From NCBI RefSeq assembly GCF_030272615.1, contig NC_081414.1:305759664-305823663 (forward strand): 64,000 bases of DNA, written 5' to 3'. The notes beneath the pieces are model-generated. The model did no database searches, was not told where the DNA came from, and was given only the letters and a program-made list of their open reading frames with translations. The position numbers were made by a program, and so were the translations under genes. This DNA is from Cryptomeria japonica. Lineage: Eukaryota > Streptophyta > Pinopsida > Cupressales > Cupressaceae. Below, piece by piece: positions 33,690-47,311 of this stretch. Position 1 is the first letter of the stretch, and every line of letters starts with the position of its first letter.

Positions 33690-34240
33690 TTACGCCTTGA
33701 TCCCATGCCGAAACGGGTATGTAGGCAGTCTTGGAACGGAGTTGTCCCTAGTACTCAGGTGTTCGTGGATGGGGTCTAGGTTTGGAAGAAGAAGGATTGA
33801 GTAGAATCCTAAATTGAAAGATAAGTATAATAAAAAGGAAAAAGTAATTCAATGCATACTCTGAAGGAATCCCGTATGGATTTGCTTAACTTCCCAAGGC
33901 TTTAAGCCAAATTCTGAGGCATAATTCAAGCTTGTACTATGTTATTTTAATTTCTGCTAAGGATGAAAACCTTGGTGCACTTCTATTAAAAGAGTGTAGT
34001 ACTTAGTGAGTGACTCAGGACCCGAATGGTCCCAGTGAGTCTAAGTCTCTGGCCAGAGCACCTCCTATCCCAAATTGGATAGATGCCTACCCCGTATGGG
34101 TAGATGCCTATCCCATATTGGATAGATGAAACCTTTTGTTCCGTATGGACAGATGCCTAACCTGTATGGTTAGATTCTCATCCCGGATGGATGAATGCCT
34201 AATCCAAATGGATGGATGCCCAGAGTATGCGATTGAATCA
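33690..34240 (+). mobile_element. Decayed Ty3/gypsy-type LTR fragment
   Basis: CGAAACGGGTATGTAGGCAGTCTTGG near 33710 resembles the GGGATACGTAGGCAGCC signal seen in LTRs of several plant gypsy families. No second LTR, PBS or TSD is visible. An A-run at 34262-34282 follows. Confidence 0.35.
34066..34222. repeat. Minisatellite-like TAGATGCCTA repeat
   Basis: About eight units of 18-26 bp with core CCCGTATGG-TAGATGCCTA, alternating 'ATTGGATAGATG' and 'GTATGGGTAGATG' variants. Confidence 0.7.
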
Positions 34241-34282
34241 AACATAAATGATTAAAGTAAACAAAAAAAAAAAAAAAAAAGT

Positions 34283-35656
34283 GCTCAAATTTTGTTGGGT
34301 TAAGTATAGTGGGTTATTATAGGAATTATGTGCACTCAAACTAAAATTATGCAAATTCTTCTTTTCTTGTGTAGAACTCCTATTATAGCTTCTACATGAC
34401 TTCATTATCCTAAAGATTAGGAGAGATTTTATGAAAGGTTAAATCATGTCCTAAGTGTTTTGTGGCATGAGATATCTCAATAGTAATTCCATGATAAGAC
34501 TTAAGATTGTGTCTTTTGACTTTGCAATTTTTTATTTTTGCATTAGAGATATTGGATATCCTCAAGAAAGAACTCATTTTTATCTAGAGATTCTTTTGTT
34601 TAGGTTGTATAATTACCTTCTTACCTCAACCATGATTTGAATAGTGATGATATGATCATGTTTCTATTGTTTATTCTCAAACACAATACAAATTATAGTA
34701 ATAGGCTATTTAAAAAAAATATACTTTGAGAAAAATTATCAACGTCAATTCTATGTGATGAATAGAAGTAATTCTATAACTTATCTAAGTAATGGATATT
34801 TATCAAATAGAACTCAATAGAATAATAAAATAAAGATGAAGAAAAAATCATACACATTTAAAATTAAAGAGATTAAATAAGGCTACTTTTACTCAATAAA
34901 TGAAGAGTAGAATATGTGTATAAAGAAAAGGCAATTTAGGAAAGAGAGTTATCATGATCAAAAAGTGGTAACATATTATTTCTAACTTTCCTAGGTTGAA
35001 ATAGTTTTTTTTATAATGTACTCAAGGTATGTTGATATATATACAGGAGATGATGTTTACAAGTTGGATGGATAGGAGTAGGGATTCTCATTACTAAAAC
35101 TAGATAGCATTTTAACCTAGTTTTCACATTCACTACAGAATATATGTCATTTTCAATGCGAGGGACTACACAAATATATAGATCATATTATAGTTGCAAA
35201 CTAACAATTAGAAGTGTAATGATTCATCATTTATAGTGGATATTACAAACACCTAAACCTTTGGTTCTAGATAGTTAACATTCTATTACAAGGCCATATT
35301 CATACACATGTAAAATTTGTCAAGTGCATGTGCAAAGTTATATAAATTTATGCATGGTGGGGAGAACATGATGATGGATCATTGTATGGAGTCATATATG
35401 TTGACACACAATGGAGTAATGGAATGGGTTATGAATGGTAGCACATGATGATAAGTGTTGCATAAAGAATCAATAATACTTGAATATGATAATACGTGAG
35501 CAATATGAGTAATTGTGATTCATAAAGGGGTGTATTAGAGCTACAAAGGTGAATACTAGAAATTAAGCCCAATACACCTCAATCTATAACCTTTCGCTAG
35601 CTTGATTTCATTCATTCAAATATTTATTTTCTACCTCAATCTAATGATAAGATATA
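34283..35656. other. Spacer, nothing recognised
   Basis: AT-rich with only short frames; longest is 61 codons at 34455 (plus) with no motif. Confidence 0.5.
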
Positions 35657-35778
35657 CAAATAGGTGGTAACTACCCAAAACTTGATAGTCAATTGTGATG
35701 ACACCAACATCATTCTTCAAATAGGTGGTAACTACCCAACACTTGATAGTCAATTTTGATGACACCAACCTCATTCTT
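35657..35778. repeat. Tandem duplication, 61-bp unit, two copies
   Basis: CAAATAGGTGGTAACTACCC...CATCATTCTT repeated with four changes. Confidence 0.85.
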
Positions 35779-35801
35779 CACATGCTTGTAATTGATCCAC
35801 C

Positions 35802-36237
35802 TATTTTAAACAAATATAGTGCATTGAATGGAATGTAATAATTTTGGGAGAAGAGGCTATAAAAATGATTGATGTAGCCCAAATAGACTTATCCAACTAC
35901 AACCATTATAGTGAATCAAATATGAAATATTTTTATAGAGGATACATATCATGGAAGTATTAATAATTATGAATTAATTTAAATTAGTTGTGTTCTTATT
36001 TTTCATCTACAGTCTTGATCCTCCTATTTTAAACAAATATAGTGCATTGAGTGGAATGTAATAATTTTGGGAGTAGAGGATATAAAAATGATTGATGTAG
36101 CCCAAATAGACTTATCCAACTACAATCATTATAGTCAATCAATTATGAAATATTTTTATAGAGGATACATATCATGGAAGTATTAATAATTATGAATTAA
36201 TTAAAATTATTCGTGTTCTTATTTTTCATCTACAGTC
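35802..36237. repeat. Tandem duplication, 213-bp offset, two copies
   Basis: TTGATCC-CCTATTTTAAAC to TTTTCATCTACAGTCTT occurs at 35802-36018 and again at 36015-36237, about 95% identical. Confidence 0.85.
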
Positions 36238-36657
36238 TTCCCGATTGGATTCTTTTTACTATCTTGTCACCACATTATAGAGAAAAAGTGAAATTGAAAG
36301 TGAACTTCTATTTTTGTTTAAGTATAAGCATAAAAGTTTAATTGCTACTTATCTTTAATTCTAGGCTATTTAGAAGACACTCTAAAAGTCATGTCATATA
36401 CCATAAGACATTTTCAAGGGATTGAAATAAGAATGAGTGAATGAATAAATGTGAGTATGGGAGTAATTGTGAGTGTGCAAAGGAATGAATAAGTAGAGTT
36501 CCTTTTGAAATAAATATGCTCCTCTAGCTCAATAAGATAAAGATAGGATTCATTAGATTGAGTTAAACTCTAAGCAATCTTATTAAGACTTAATTGATCA
36601 AGAGAAGAAAAAGATATACAATTTCCATCTCAATTTTTTTTCCACATTAGAGTTTAC
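36238..36657. other. Spacer, nothing recognised
   Basis: AT-rich, no frame or structure supported. Confidence 0.5.
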
Positions 36658-36911
36658 TCAACAAAATAATTCCTTCAATTCTAAAAGCAATTGTTGAAAC
36701 AATGAAAATAATATGTTATTATGTCTTGTAGAATTTTTGACATAAAGAGGTATTTTTGTATAGGAATATTGTTAAGTTATATAGTCAACAAAACAATTCC
36801 TTCAATTCTAAAAGTAATTGTTGAAACAATGAAAATAATATGTTATTATGTCTTGTAGAATTTTTGACATAAAGAGGTATTTTTGTATAGGAACATTGTT
36901 AAGTTATATAG
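36658..36911. repeat. Tandem duplication, 127-bp unit, two copies
   Basis: 36658-36784 and 36785-36911 differ at about three positions, making this one of the youngest duplications in the window. Confidence 0.9.
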
Positions 36912-38394
36912 AAAGTACTATAGGAATGTGTGGTCATGTAGAATATGCATGACCAAAACCTTGACTAGAAAAATTAAAAAGCTCCAAGTTTGTTTTGTAG
37001 AGAGGCAAGAGATGAAAACTATGCTAATAATGGTGTTTCGCTGCATGGAAAAAAAGACACTAAAATGTTACGTGGCAAAAAACATAACAATGATGGTATG
37101 CCACATGTAAGAAAAGATAAAATCACTAAAAGTTTTATGGGCTACCCAATGACAATTCTCTATTTGAGAATTTGTCTGATTGAAAAAGGAACCATTATTG
37201 AAAAAAACATTGACATTATATGTAACAAAAAGAAGCAAGGGAAGAAGAATATGTGAACAAGAGGGACCATCCTCTATAAAAGAAAAAGCATGAGCACATA
37301 CAATACTCTACTTATATTTTCTTAATTAATTATATCTTGGATGAAATCATTATCAAAAATGACGAGAAAAAAGATAATATATATCATGACATGGGAATTT
37401 GAAAACATTGACAAAGAATCCTCAATCCCACTATATGTAGGAAAAGTTAAAATTTGAGAATAATATAAGCATGTCTCAAGAATGAGTACTTTACATGAAG
37501 AATTATATATCATGTACACAAAAAAAACCAAAATAAAATTAAAAAAAGATGATAGTTTCCAATATGTGAATACATAATCAGGTCAAGAAGAGTGAATCAT
37601 GAGCATCACAGAAATCTCCCAAACTTTGTTTGAATTAAAAGAAATCTTATCATGAACATGAATCTTAGTATATGTTCCCTTTATTTACTATGAAAGATTA
37701 ATTTAGGTTAAGTGAAAAATAAACACTACTAATCCCAAGATATTTAGAAAAGCAGGCTCCCAAATAAAAAAAATAGAAAATAATTTTTTTTTTAAGGTTT
37801 ATAAACTCTTTGTGGAAATAGGCCACAAAATTATTTTAGTAAATCTAATAAATATTGCATCCCGTAGAAAATTTGGTGCTAACTAGTATGGTAAGTGTTA
37901 AAAACAAGTCTTAACCCACTCAATGAAAAAAGAGAAAATGTAAAACCGTAATAAAAATGGAAGCAAAGATTATCTTTTATTAATTATCTAAAGGAATTGT
38001 CAACTCGATATAGGTTTTAGAATCTCTCTTATGTTTATTAAGTGACGAATTTCCAATGGAGGAGACGGAAAGGAATTGTGTGGAATTGTTTTCAACCTTT
38101 ACATTCTCATATATATATAAAGAAACTTATCATTCAATTCGTGTAACGTGCACATAGTATGGTATTAAGAGAAATTATTTGAATCTTGTGTTTATTATCT
38201 GCATGTTCTAGAAAATGTTGTGTTGTTGGGTTGCATTCACATGTATAGTCATTTGAAAAACACTCTCAAGTTGAGCTATCTTCTCAAATTTCACAAGATA
38301 TATCTTATAATATAGATAAATTATGTCGAGAGATATCTTATCATAGAAGGAAATCTAATGATTGCAACAATATTAGTAGTATACAAGGGTTTCA
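36912..38394. other. Spacer, nothing recognised
   Basis: AT-rich. Frames of 69-88 codons occur at 36990-37531 without recognisable motifs. Confidence 0.5.
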
Positions 38395-38990
38395 AAAATA
38401 TGGATAATAATAGAGTTGCTTAAGTATGGTACTCTTCCACTATCATTTGAATGCAATGGTTTCATATACACCTCCACAAAAACCAAAAGATGACATATTT
38501 CACGCATTTACCTATCATTTGCATGTCAAATTGTTTCAAAATTGATTTTTTGTTTATGGACATTTTGATGTCACTGTAGATGCCTCTCGGCATAAAAATA
38601 TATGTAATATAATACCAACAGATATCACATAATTGTCTTGCATGTTTATTAATTGTCAAGAAGGACATGGAGCTGGATAATGCTCCACTCTTTCACTCTC
38701 ATTAAAGATGTAACAGTTTCATATACTTAGAGACAAGTGGCAATGATTCTATTTTATTCAGAATAATAAAATAATACTTACAATGAAACTGAAACATGCA
38801 TGCATTTACCTGTGATCTACGCGTCAAATTTATTCATAATCAATTTTTTTTTAATGGATATTTGTATGTCATTGTAGATGCCTCTCGACATAAAGACACT
38901 AATTCCAAGTTATACCAAATCAGGAAACTAGTTAGTCTTGTTAGGGGAAGGAGGCTTATCCATTCACTAGGGTTATTAACAAGCATCTCT
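38395..38990. repeat. Old tandem duplication, about 296-bp unit
   Basis: GCAATGGTTTCATATAC...TACCTATCATTTGCATGTCAAATT...GTAGATGCCTCTCGGCATAAA recurs 296 bp later with about 25% change. Confidence 0.65.
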
Positions 38991-41270
38991 ACTCTTCTCT
39001 TGGAAGAAGAAAAAAGGGAAAACCATGACTTTAAGCCACTACATTTTCACATTTATAATTTGAGTCACACATTTATAAAAAGAGGCAGGTTTGTTTGTAT
39101 CGAAGATGAGAAGTTCAATTCCCAAGTATTGTGACGTATTAAGTATTACATGCATGTTTCTGCACTGATATTACATGCATGTTTCTTTCAACATAATGTG
39201 ATGTATTAAGTATAATGAAAATATGGAATACAATTGAATACAATGTACTCTTTGAGAATATAATATAATTGTCTGTATGTATATATATACTCACCAAAAG
39301 TGAGCATAGGACATTAAATACACTCAAAAGTGTAGAATCTCCAAGGGAGAAATCATTTGGCATGAGGCGTTGCAATGAATGCATCGCAATGAATTTAATG
39401 ATAAAAGTTGCCGAAGATTCTCAATAAGCAAGGTATCGGTGTGCATGTTTATTTCGAGCATAACACGATTGAAATGATCTATATTTGAGAATAAAAAGTT
39501 ATTGAATGTGAATATTTTTATCGTCATGTAGGATGTATATTATCATGCACAATGAATAATATGAACATAAGGAGATACTATGCATGCTAATAGATGGACC
39601 ATAATTTTAATATATCAATTAATTAGATATTGATATGGCATAAGTATTCTATGAGCATAATACAACTCTTATTTTGATACATACAAACTCATGTATTTTA
39701 GTAGGAAGGTGTTTAATGTAAGCCACAAATTAGATTAAAAACAAGTTGTATCATGTATATTTCTGAACAATCACAGAAATCTAAAGGGAAAGTTCATCCT
39801 TCCATAAAGGAGGAGAAAGACGAAAAAGATGAAAAAAGGCATTTGGCATGCGCAATCATAGAATAATTGAAGGAAAAATCAAAGAAAAAAAACAAATGGA
39901 AATTTTTTTGACATCCTCTTTAATTGAGGAAGAATTAGAATTAGACATTTCTTCTAGATAGAGGCATGCATTCTTGAATTATAAAAATTAATTTGAATCT
40001 TCCATGATTTATAAGGAAATGGCAATACCTTCTATCATTGATATTGGTCTTCAAAGGTCTAACAAAAGTGTTAAAAATAACATTGAGAAAACCAAAGAAG
40101 GGTGATAAATTATTTGAAAAGTGAAATTCAAGTAACCCCCCTCAAAAAAAACAAAAAAAAACCGCAAGCGAATTGCCAACTTGGAGTGAAATATAAAGCT
40201 CAAAAAGGTACAAAAGACCCTCTCAAAAATTGGGGGAGATATCTTTTAGCGCCCTCATATATAAGTAGATAATTTGTACAATAAATGTAGCAACACAATA
40301 CTTGCCTCTTCCTTTCTAATATCTTTTACGAGTATTTTCTATGTATAATAAGAAACCCATTTGTATTATTAAATAATAATTATCTCATGAATTCATATGA
40401 GAATGAGAATGTGTGGAGAGTCTTGATGATATATTGAAAGAGTAATTAGCTACAAATGTAACACCTCAATTTCTGAATTTTTGAAAATTATGATATAGGA
40501 AGTCATTGCCATATGAAATAAGTTCTACATAAGAGACTCTAATCTCTTTCAATCAAATGCAAGAAGATAATAGAGCACTAATACTAAAAATTAAACACTA
40601 AGAAAAAGAAAAAAAGAACACTTATAATAGCATAGGATAACCAAGGAGAATTATTCATTAGTATCCTTTATTAGTTGTAACAAAATCTACTATCAAAAGA
40701 AGACTTGTTGGCTAATCTCAAAAAATGATGTCAAAGTAGTGGAAAGAAGAAAAAGTTTAAGAAATAAATAAAAATTTATACTATAACAAATTTAAAGAAA
40801 TGTACATAAAATATTCTACAAAATATTTTCTTATTTAATTATAAATTTAGAGATGTTGGCCAAGTGTTGCTGATAAGGAAGGCCTATAGTAATATTATCA
40901 CTTAAAGATGTAAAGTAATTACCAATCCTACTTTAATTAACAATGATCTCCATATAAAGGTCTTGGATATTATAAAGTTGAGATTCAAGAGTTGTATGAG
41001 ACCTCTCAATCAAAAGTAGATTTGATGATAGATAATTTTACACAATTTATACACTGAGTAGCCCAAAGAAGTCAAAAAAAAAAAAAAAAAGTATTCTCTA
41101 CAAGTGAAAAAATATTGAAGAAAAGAAGATGAAAACAAGTAATTTTATCTCAACAAGCCAAAGAATCACCTCTAAAGAGAGGGAAATTCAAATTTTTGAA
41201 TGAGCATCACTCCATCCAAATGAGTAGATGTAATAAAAAAGCATGACTCCTTCCAAATGATGTAGATGTA
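38991..41270. other. Spacer, nothing recognised
   Basis: AT-rich. ATTACATGCATGTTTCT is repeated near 39147 and 39171. No coding or RNA gene supported. Confidence 0.5.
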
Positions 41271-41482
41271 AAGAGAAAACTAGGGGAATACACTACCAAC
41301 ACCATAGAGGAAATAAAACATGTATCCTATACTAGGAGTGTATTGCAAAACTAAGTTGTCAATAATATATTTTAATAAAGAGAAAACTAGGGGAATACAC
41401 TACCAACATCATAGAGGAAATAAATCATGTATCCTAGAAGTGTATTGTAAAACTAAGTTGTCAATAACATATTTTAATTTTA
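41271..41482. repeat. Tandem duplication, 107-bp offset, two copies
   Basis: AAGAGAAAACTAGGGGAATACACTACC...AAGTTGTCAATAA at 41271 and 41378, with a small deletion in the second copy. Confidence 0.85.
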
Positions 41483-43493
41483 ATTATACGAAGGTAAGGT
41501 GGTACAAGAATGATAATATCATGTTCATTTCAACTGTTTTGGAAATAATATATAAGATGTATAGACTATATAATAATTACCACTAAGGTGTATGTTCTCT
41601 TTAGTAAGGATGGGTGAGGAAAGAAAAATTCTATTAGAAAGTAAAAAGATAAAGTTGGAAACTCCGATAAGAAACTAGCTAGTCTTAGCATGTGTAAATC
41701 TAAAAACTAGTTAATTCAATACGAATTTAATGTGAATTTGATGTTAATTATTTAAAAATAAATTCATATCTTAGCCCAGAGAATAGAAAGACATAATGAA
41801 GAGGGGAAGAAGAGCCGGGATTTTTTAAATCTTGGATTAAGAAAATTGCTTAGAATAATGTACTTTTTTGCACAATCACAAAAAAATATATGTATGGTTC
41901 CAATAAATGGTTGTTACATAACAAATGAATCATACAAGGGAAGGTTACATAAACATTGGTTACCATAGGAGATGACCTTGAAACCACTTATCTTAACAAT
42001 AAGCAAGTTGATGCTACTAATTAACTCATATAAAGCAGTTAGAAGTCTTTAAGAAGATAATAATCATGTTCTCATTGTCAGTGCGAAAGTTCAAATTTTT
42101 AAAGTGGAATTTAAGGTAGAATTCTAAGTGAAACCTTTTGATCTTTCATAGTTTGACTTGTGATAATTTTGAAGTTATAGATATTATAAAACTGTTAATT
42201 GTATTGTAAATACATTAGCTACAAATATTAGCTTAAACAAATGTTCATTTGAACTATATATATATATAGGCTATTATAAATCATTCACAAAATATTTAAT
42301 CATAATAAGTTGATTAGTGATTGTACGAGTGTGTGAAAGTGAGAATCAGAGAATTTAAGTTCGAAAAAAGATTGAATTGGTGATGTATGCAAGAGTAAAT
42401 AAGTGATTATAGTTGAAATTGAATAAGTTATTAATGATTATATAAGTGTTTAAAAGTGAGAATCAAAATTTATGTTTGGAAAAAGATTGAATTAGTGATG
42501 TATGTAAGAGCATGATGTTTTTTTAGGGAGTTCTTTGTATTAGAATTTGAAGAAGAGAAATATGTGCAATTTCCACTTCTAATTTTAAGATCTCTTTTTA
42601 TTGACTTCATTAATTAAAAGAAGAGAAGGAATGTAGAATTGCAACAAACTTTTGAAAATATTTTTTAATATCCATAATTACTATTTAAACAAAAAGAATA
42701 CTTTAACATGATAAAATTATATCTATTCCAAAGTATGTCTCCCAATTTAGAATACACATTTAGAATTTAATACTATTTGAAGAGATTAGATATACATATA
42801 CATATACAAACTTATGTTATGGGAGTTTAAAGACTTAACACATGTTTTTCATCCCTTCCAACATGTCCATTATTCTTATGGTGAAGAATATTTTGAGGGC
42901 TCTTTGAGTAAGCTTGATGGGAGTGACATTTTTGATGTGCCAAAATGCATGATAGTTAAAGATTAAAAACATTACAAACATGTATTCTAAATAAAATATA
43001 TTCTTTTAAAAAGTATTATGTTATAAAAATTAGTGTTTATTATTAAATTTGTAAACAAATTTTAAATATATTAATATTAATTGGTTAAAGTATTTGAGTT
43101 TATGATATAATTTGTAAAGAGTAATTGAATTACTCTTATGTTTATGTTTGAAGAGAGTTTAATCAGTTTCATACTAAAGATTGAGATGATATAATTAAGG
43201 CTTGAGAAAAATTTAATCATTATCTAATGTTAATACTCAAGGGATTAAGCCATAATTTTCTATTAGTAATCAAATAAACCATATTTGTAAAGCTTTCTCT
43301 AATGTATATATAATTATAATCAAAATTTGTTTCTTACCTATATAGGAAACAAAATTAATCATAATTTACTCGTAGAAAATTTAAATGTATTTATTTCATT
43401 TCAAGCTTACTCTTAAGTGTAACATGACACTTTGACAGAAAATTTATTTGTTTAAAATATGAAGAATATTTCCTCGAACCATTCACTGACATA
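41483..43493. other. Spacer with an old 115-bp tandem duplication
   Basis: 42305-42419 and 42420-42532 share AAGTGAGAATCA...AAAGATTGAATTRGTGATGTATG. The rest is AT-rich with no supported gene. Confidence 0.55.
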
Positions 43494-43603
43494 TTAATTA
43501 GTGTTTACGTCTATCCTCAATTTGTAATACCCAATAGATCTATAGAAAAATGTCTGTTCCCTCTTTATAGATATCAAAGGTTGAGATGGAGTAAGGAACA
43601 TAC

Positions 43604-43694
43604 CTTGGAGTTTATCCTTGGACAAATCTTGAACTATTTGATATCCTGTAGTAGGGCCAGCGTATGGTTTAAGAGCGATCAAGGATGAGAGATC
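43604..43694 (-). ncRNA. Candidate spliced exon, minus strand
   Basis: A 91-bp segment bounded on the minus strand by TATTCTTCAG and CAAG/GTATGT, both strong splice consensus sequences, and open in one frame (DLSSLIALKPYAGPTTGYQ...). It is about 3.7 kb downstream of the miR156 hairpin on the same strand. It may be a 3-prime exon of that primary transcript or part of an unrelated small gene. Its even base composition stands out from the AT-rich flanks. Confidence 0.4.
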
Positions 43695-44459
43695 CTGAAG
43701 AATATTTATTTTGTAAGTGGAGACTTTAGATTTAACTCCCAAATCATAATAAAAATATTTCAAATAATATAAACAAGCATATCTTAAATAGAATCTAACA
43801 TAATTATATTATTAAGATCTTTCATTAGCATAAAATAAATGCCCAATCACTGATATGGGTTGAAGATACCAAATAAAACATTCCATAGAAATATATTTTC
43901 AAATGAAAACTAAATTATACATTACATACTGATTTCAAAATAATTAGAAACGCTTAACTGAAGATAATATCATGCTGAAACATCAACTATAAGATCAGGC
44001 ATGTCTATGTATAACTATCGGTTCAGAAATTAATCATTAAATAAAGAACAGTTTTATGGACATGTATGAGCAGATTGATATTAAGTTTATGTGTAATTTT
44101 ATTGTAAAAATAAAGGGCAGAATCATTGGACATGGCCTAACTTTTGTCTTTTTATTTTTCAATGGTCAACATAAGTTTCCTTAGGATGAGAATATTTTTC
44201 ATCAGTGAATATTCATAATGTACTCTTGTAATACCTTCAAAGTTCAACCCATAGCTTAGCACAAGAAAAACCTAACTCTTAACTACTAATTTCTGTGATT
44301 TTTATAGTAACTAGGATCCATAATATGAGGCAGCCTAGGCAGCCTATAGCTTCAGGTAGGGCCGAATATTAAGTCCAAGGTGTAGATTTGAGCAGCCCAC
44401 CATTGCATTAGAAGCAATATATGGTTTTCTCAATATTATGTGTAAAGATGATTCATAAG

Positions 44460-45540
44460 AGATAGCCAACAACCAGAGCCAATCAGTTATACACTGTTAA
44501 TCTGGTAAAGGTGACTGGCAAGAGATATAACCAACAATCAGAGCCAATCAGTTATACACTGTTAGTGAAAGGAATCTGGTGAAGTTGAATGATATGTTTA
44601 AGGCCCTAAAGATCAAATGAAGAATATGAAAATAAGTATATAGGTATATTACAGGATGTTCAGAGCGAACCAGGAGTACTGTTGTTGAAAGCCAATGGTC
44701 CACAGCAAGTCAGTAGGCAGTCATTAGTTTGACATTATGTTCCAAGTAAAACATGTTATATATAGACTACAAGTATCTGCACTTGGAGGACAATGGGACA
44801 CAGCAAATCAGTGGTTAGTCAATAGTTTGATATTCTGTTTTAAAAAAATGTTATACAAAGGTTCAAATTGTGTGCACTGTAACAAGCCTGGTTTGCTAAC
44901 AGCTTAGAAACTGTGTAACTAAGTAGCAAAGTGACACAAGTTTTAACCAGATTATTAGTCACAATACCATAATAGTGAAGGCATGTGTAGTGGCTGGGCA
45001 ATTTAAAGAACATATGATGACAGTTACTGTTAATGAAAGCAATCTAGTAAGTAGAATGAGATGTTAGGGCCCTAAAGATCAAATGAGGAATATGAAAATA
45101 AGTATAGGTATATTACAGGATGTTCATAGCGAATCAGAAGCATTGTTCTTGAAAGCCAATGGGGCACAGCGAAACATGTTATATATAGGCTGCAAGTATC
45201 TGCACTTGGAGGACAATGGAACACAGAAAATCAGTGGGTAGTCAATAGTTTGATATTCTGTTCTAAAAATAACATGTTATACATAGGTTCAAATTATCTG
45301 CAGCTGTAGCAAGCCTGGTTTGTCAGCAGCTTGGAAACTATGGAACAAAGTAACAAAGTGACAATTTTTAACCAGATTATAAGTGACAATACCATGACAG
45401 GAAAGGCATGTGCAGTGACTGGGCAATTTAAAGAACAAATGATAACAGTGACTGTTACCGGAAAGATTCTGTTACTCAGTAACCATTTTTTGATAAAAAA
45501 GAAAGCAAAAATAAACAGAAGAAGGCGTAAGACTCTAAGA
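44460..45540. repeat. Tandem duplication, 466-bp unit, with smaller repeats
   Basis: GGCCCTAAAGATCAAATGARGAATATG starts both copies (44602 and 45068), and the copies run on through TGCACTTGGAGGACAATGG and AAGCCTGGTTTG to AAAGAACA-ATGATAACAG. A shorter repeat, AACCAACAATCAGAGCCAATCAG, is at 44468 and 44528. If the downstream exon belongs to MIR156, this lies in an intron. Confidence 0.8.
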
Positions 45541-45549
45541 TCAGTAGTG

Positions 45550-46294
45550 TTACCACTAGCTTGTTTCTATCTGTTCAAGAACAAATTCAACATTAAATTG
45601 ATTGACTTGAGAATCATAGATTAAATATCTGAGAATAATTCTACGACTGGTCAGCATACATTTAAAAACTAAAAAAGAAAATTCGAGTGGAATCTTCAGT
45701 CAAAGAATAAAAAAATCTTCACATGGTCTTAAGATAGGAATCGACAATCGAAGAAGCAGCTTTGCCGACTTAAAGTTTTCTTCATTTTCAGATGGTTGCT
45801 CTCCTGGTCGGACATGCCTGTATCTGTAAAAGTAAAGGAAAGTTTCTGTGGCGAATCCAATTGGATGTTGTGGATAGATTAGAAGATCCACTTGATTTGG
45901 GTCAGCCAATAGAGATTGGACAAGTGCAAAGGAATCCGGATCAAGGTTTGAACACATAAGTTAGGTCAGATGGAGCAAGGTGAAGAAGAAACTGGAAACG
46001 AAAGATAAAGTGACCTAACAATGATATGCTAGTCCACTTGCATAACAACAGTATGAGTTTGTTTCTGCTACAGTCCATTTGTACAATGATGCCCTTTCAA
46101 GCACAGGAGTCGGGTCGTTTGACGATAAAGGGCAGTATTGTGTACTCTGAACCTGACGGAAATTTTAGGAACTTTCCGTCCTCAGAGCGAAAACGACAAA
46201 ACAAAGTGAATGGCTCCAATATAAAAGATAGCGACGCACGGCACAACCTGCACCTACAAACTCTGTCTTTAGACAAGTACCGAGACTTTCAAGT
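45550..46294 (-). other. Coding-like region downstream of miR156
   Basis: On the minus strand 45957-45700 is open for 85 codons (CSNLDPDSFALVQSLLADPNQ...). 46295 leftward is open for about 60 codons from an internal AG (YLSKDRVCRCRLCRASLSF...FPSGSEYTILPF). An acceptor TTTTGTACAG/CACTTG sits at 46296. The protein is not recognised and frames do not join cleanly, so this may be exon sequence of a non-coding primary transcript. Confidence 0.35.
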
Positions 46295-46626
46295 GCTGTA
46301 CAAAATCATTTGTAAGGCATGACAATACTACTTGTCAAGGACAGTTTCCATTCGAGGCCTATTCATAAAAACCCTAAAATTAACAACATGAAGACGAAAC
46401 CTACTGCCCAGGCTCAAAAACTAAAATGAAACCAATCTATACAAGCAGTAACCATGGTTAGCGGAAAAATCGAGCAAAAAGGTTAAAATTTCTTATAAAA
46501 TTCCCCAGATTGTGCAAAATGTAATCATATAATCATACATGCGTTTCATGGGATGATTGATTATAATATAAACTCTGAATAGTGCTTTGAAAATCAATAT
46601 GGAATGGAAAAAAAACACCAACTTAC

Positions 46627-46711
46627 AGCGTTTTGTGGTCTGTTGGGTTTGTGTCCAGAGCTCCTCCGCTCAAAACCCATCTTCCGGATTCAAAGCTCAG
46701 CTCAGCCCAGC
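46627..46711 (-). ncRNA. Putative exon of the miR156 primary transcript
   Basis: 85 bp bounded on the minus strand by acceptor CTCAGATTTCGCAG and donor GCT/GTAAGT, both near-consensus. It lies 600 bp downstream of the miR156 hairpin, in a region richer in CpG than the rest of the window. It contains an ATG (GGAAGATGGGTTTTGAGCG) open to the donor. Plant pri-miR156 transcripts are commonly spliced downstream of the hairpin, which fits; whether it is coding is unknown. Confidence 0.55.
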
Positions 46712-47311
46712 CTGCGAAATCTGAGATAGGTTGTTCAATACCCAGAAAAGGAAAAAAGAAATTGCGAGACTGATTTAGACCAAACACCTACCACATGGCG
46801 GTGGGTCGGCCGGAGAGAAAAAAAAATTAGAATGAGAGACTTTTCCAAACCTTGTTCAAACATTTAAGTCGGGATAGACGCGTGCCGGTGCATGAATCGA
46901 TGCTTTTGCGCGTTTTAATTAAATAAAGAAACGCGCAAGAGATTAGAGAAAACCGATCAATCATCGTATACAGATCTGCTCTTGAGAGCAACGAAGGAAA
47001 AACCCGACTGAGCGCAGATAAAAAACATGCTAGCTCCCTAAGAATAATTTAATGATAGAAAATACTTAGCTCGCAGGAATTCGAGAAGCGTGCTCGGCTT
47101 CCAGGACAGCTTCTCGAGTATGCGTTTGTCTGTCCTTTTGCGGCAGAAACAAGCTGGGGATTCGATAGATCTTCGAAGACGGCGCCTTATTAAAAAGAGA
47201 AAAACCCAAAGGGCTTGTGGATGTAATCACGGTCCATCTTTGATTTCAAGAAACAAAAACCATAACCCAAAAAGGATCATACATACCCCAAGCAAACTTT
47301 GATCATGACTC

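Noticed and set aside
33690-34240. Complete LTR element
   Set aside because: Only one LTR-like signal is present; no second LTR, PBS, PPT or TSD, so only a fragment is called.
47090-47302. 70-codon basic plus-strand frame beside the miR156 hairpin
   Set aside because: No recognisable domain, and it lies antisense to the pri-miR156 intron; composition follows local CpG content.
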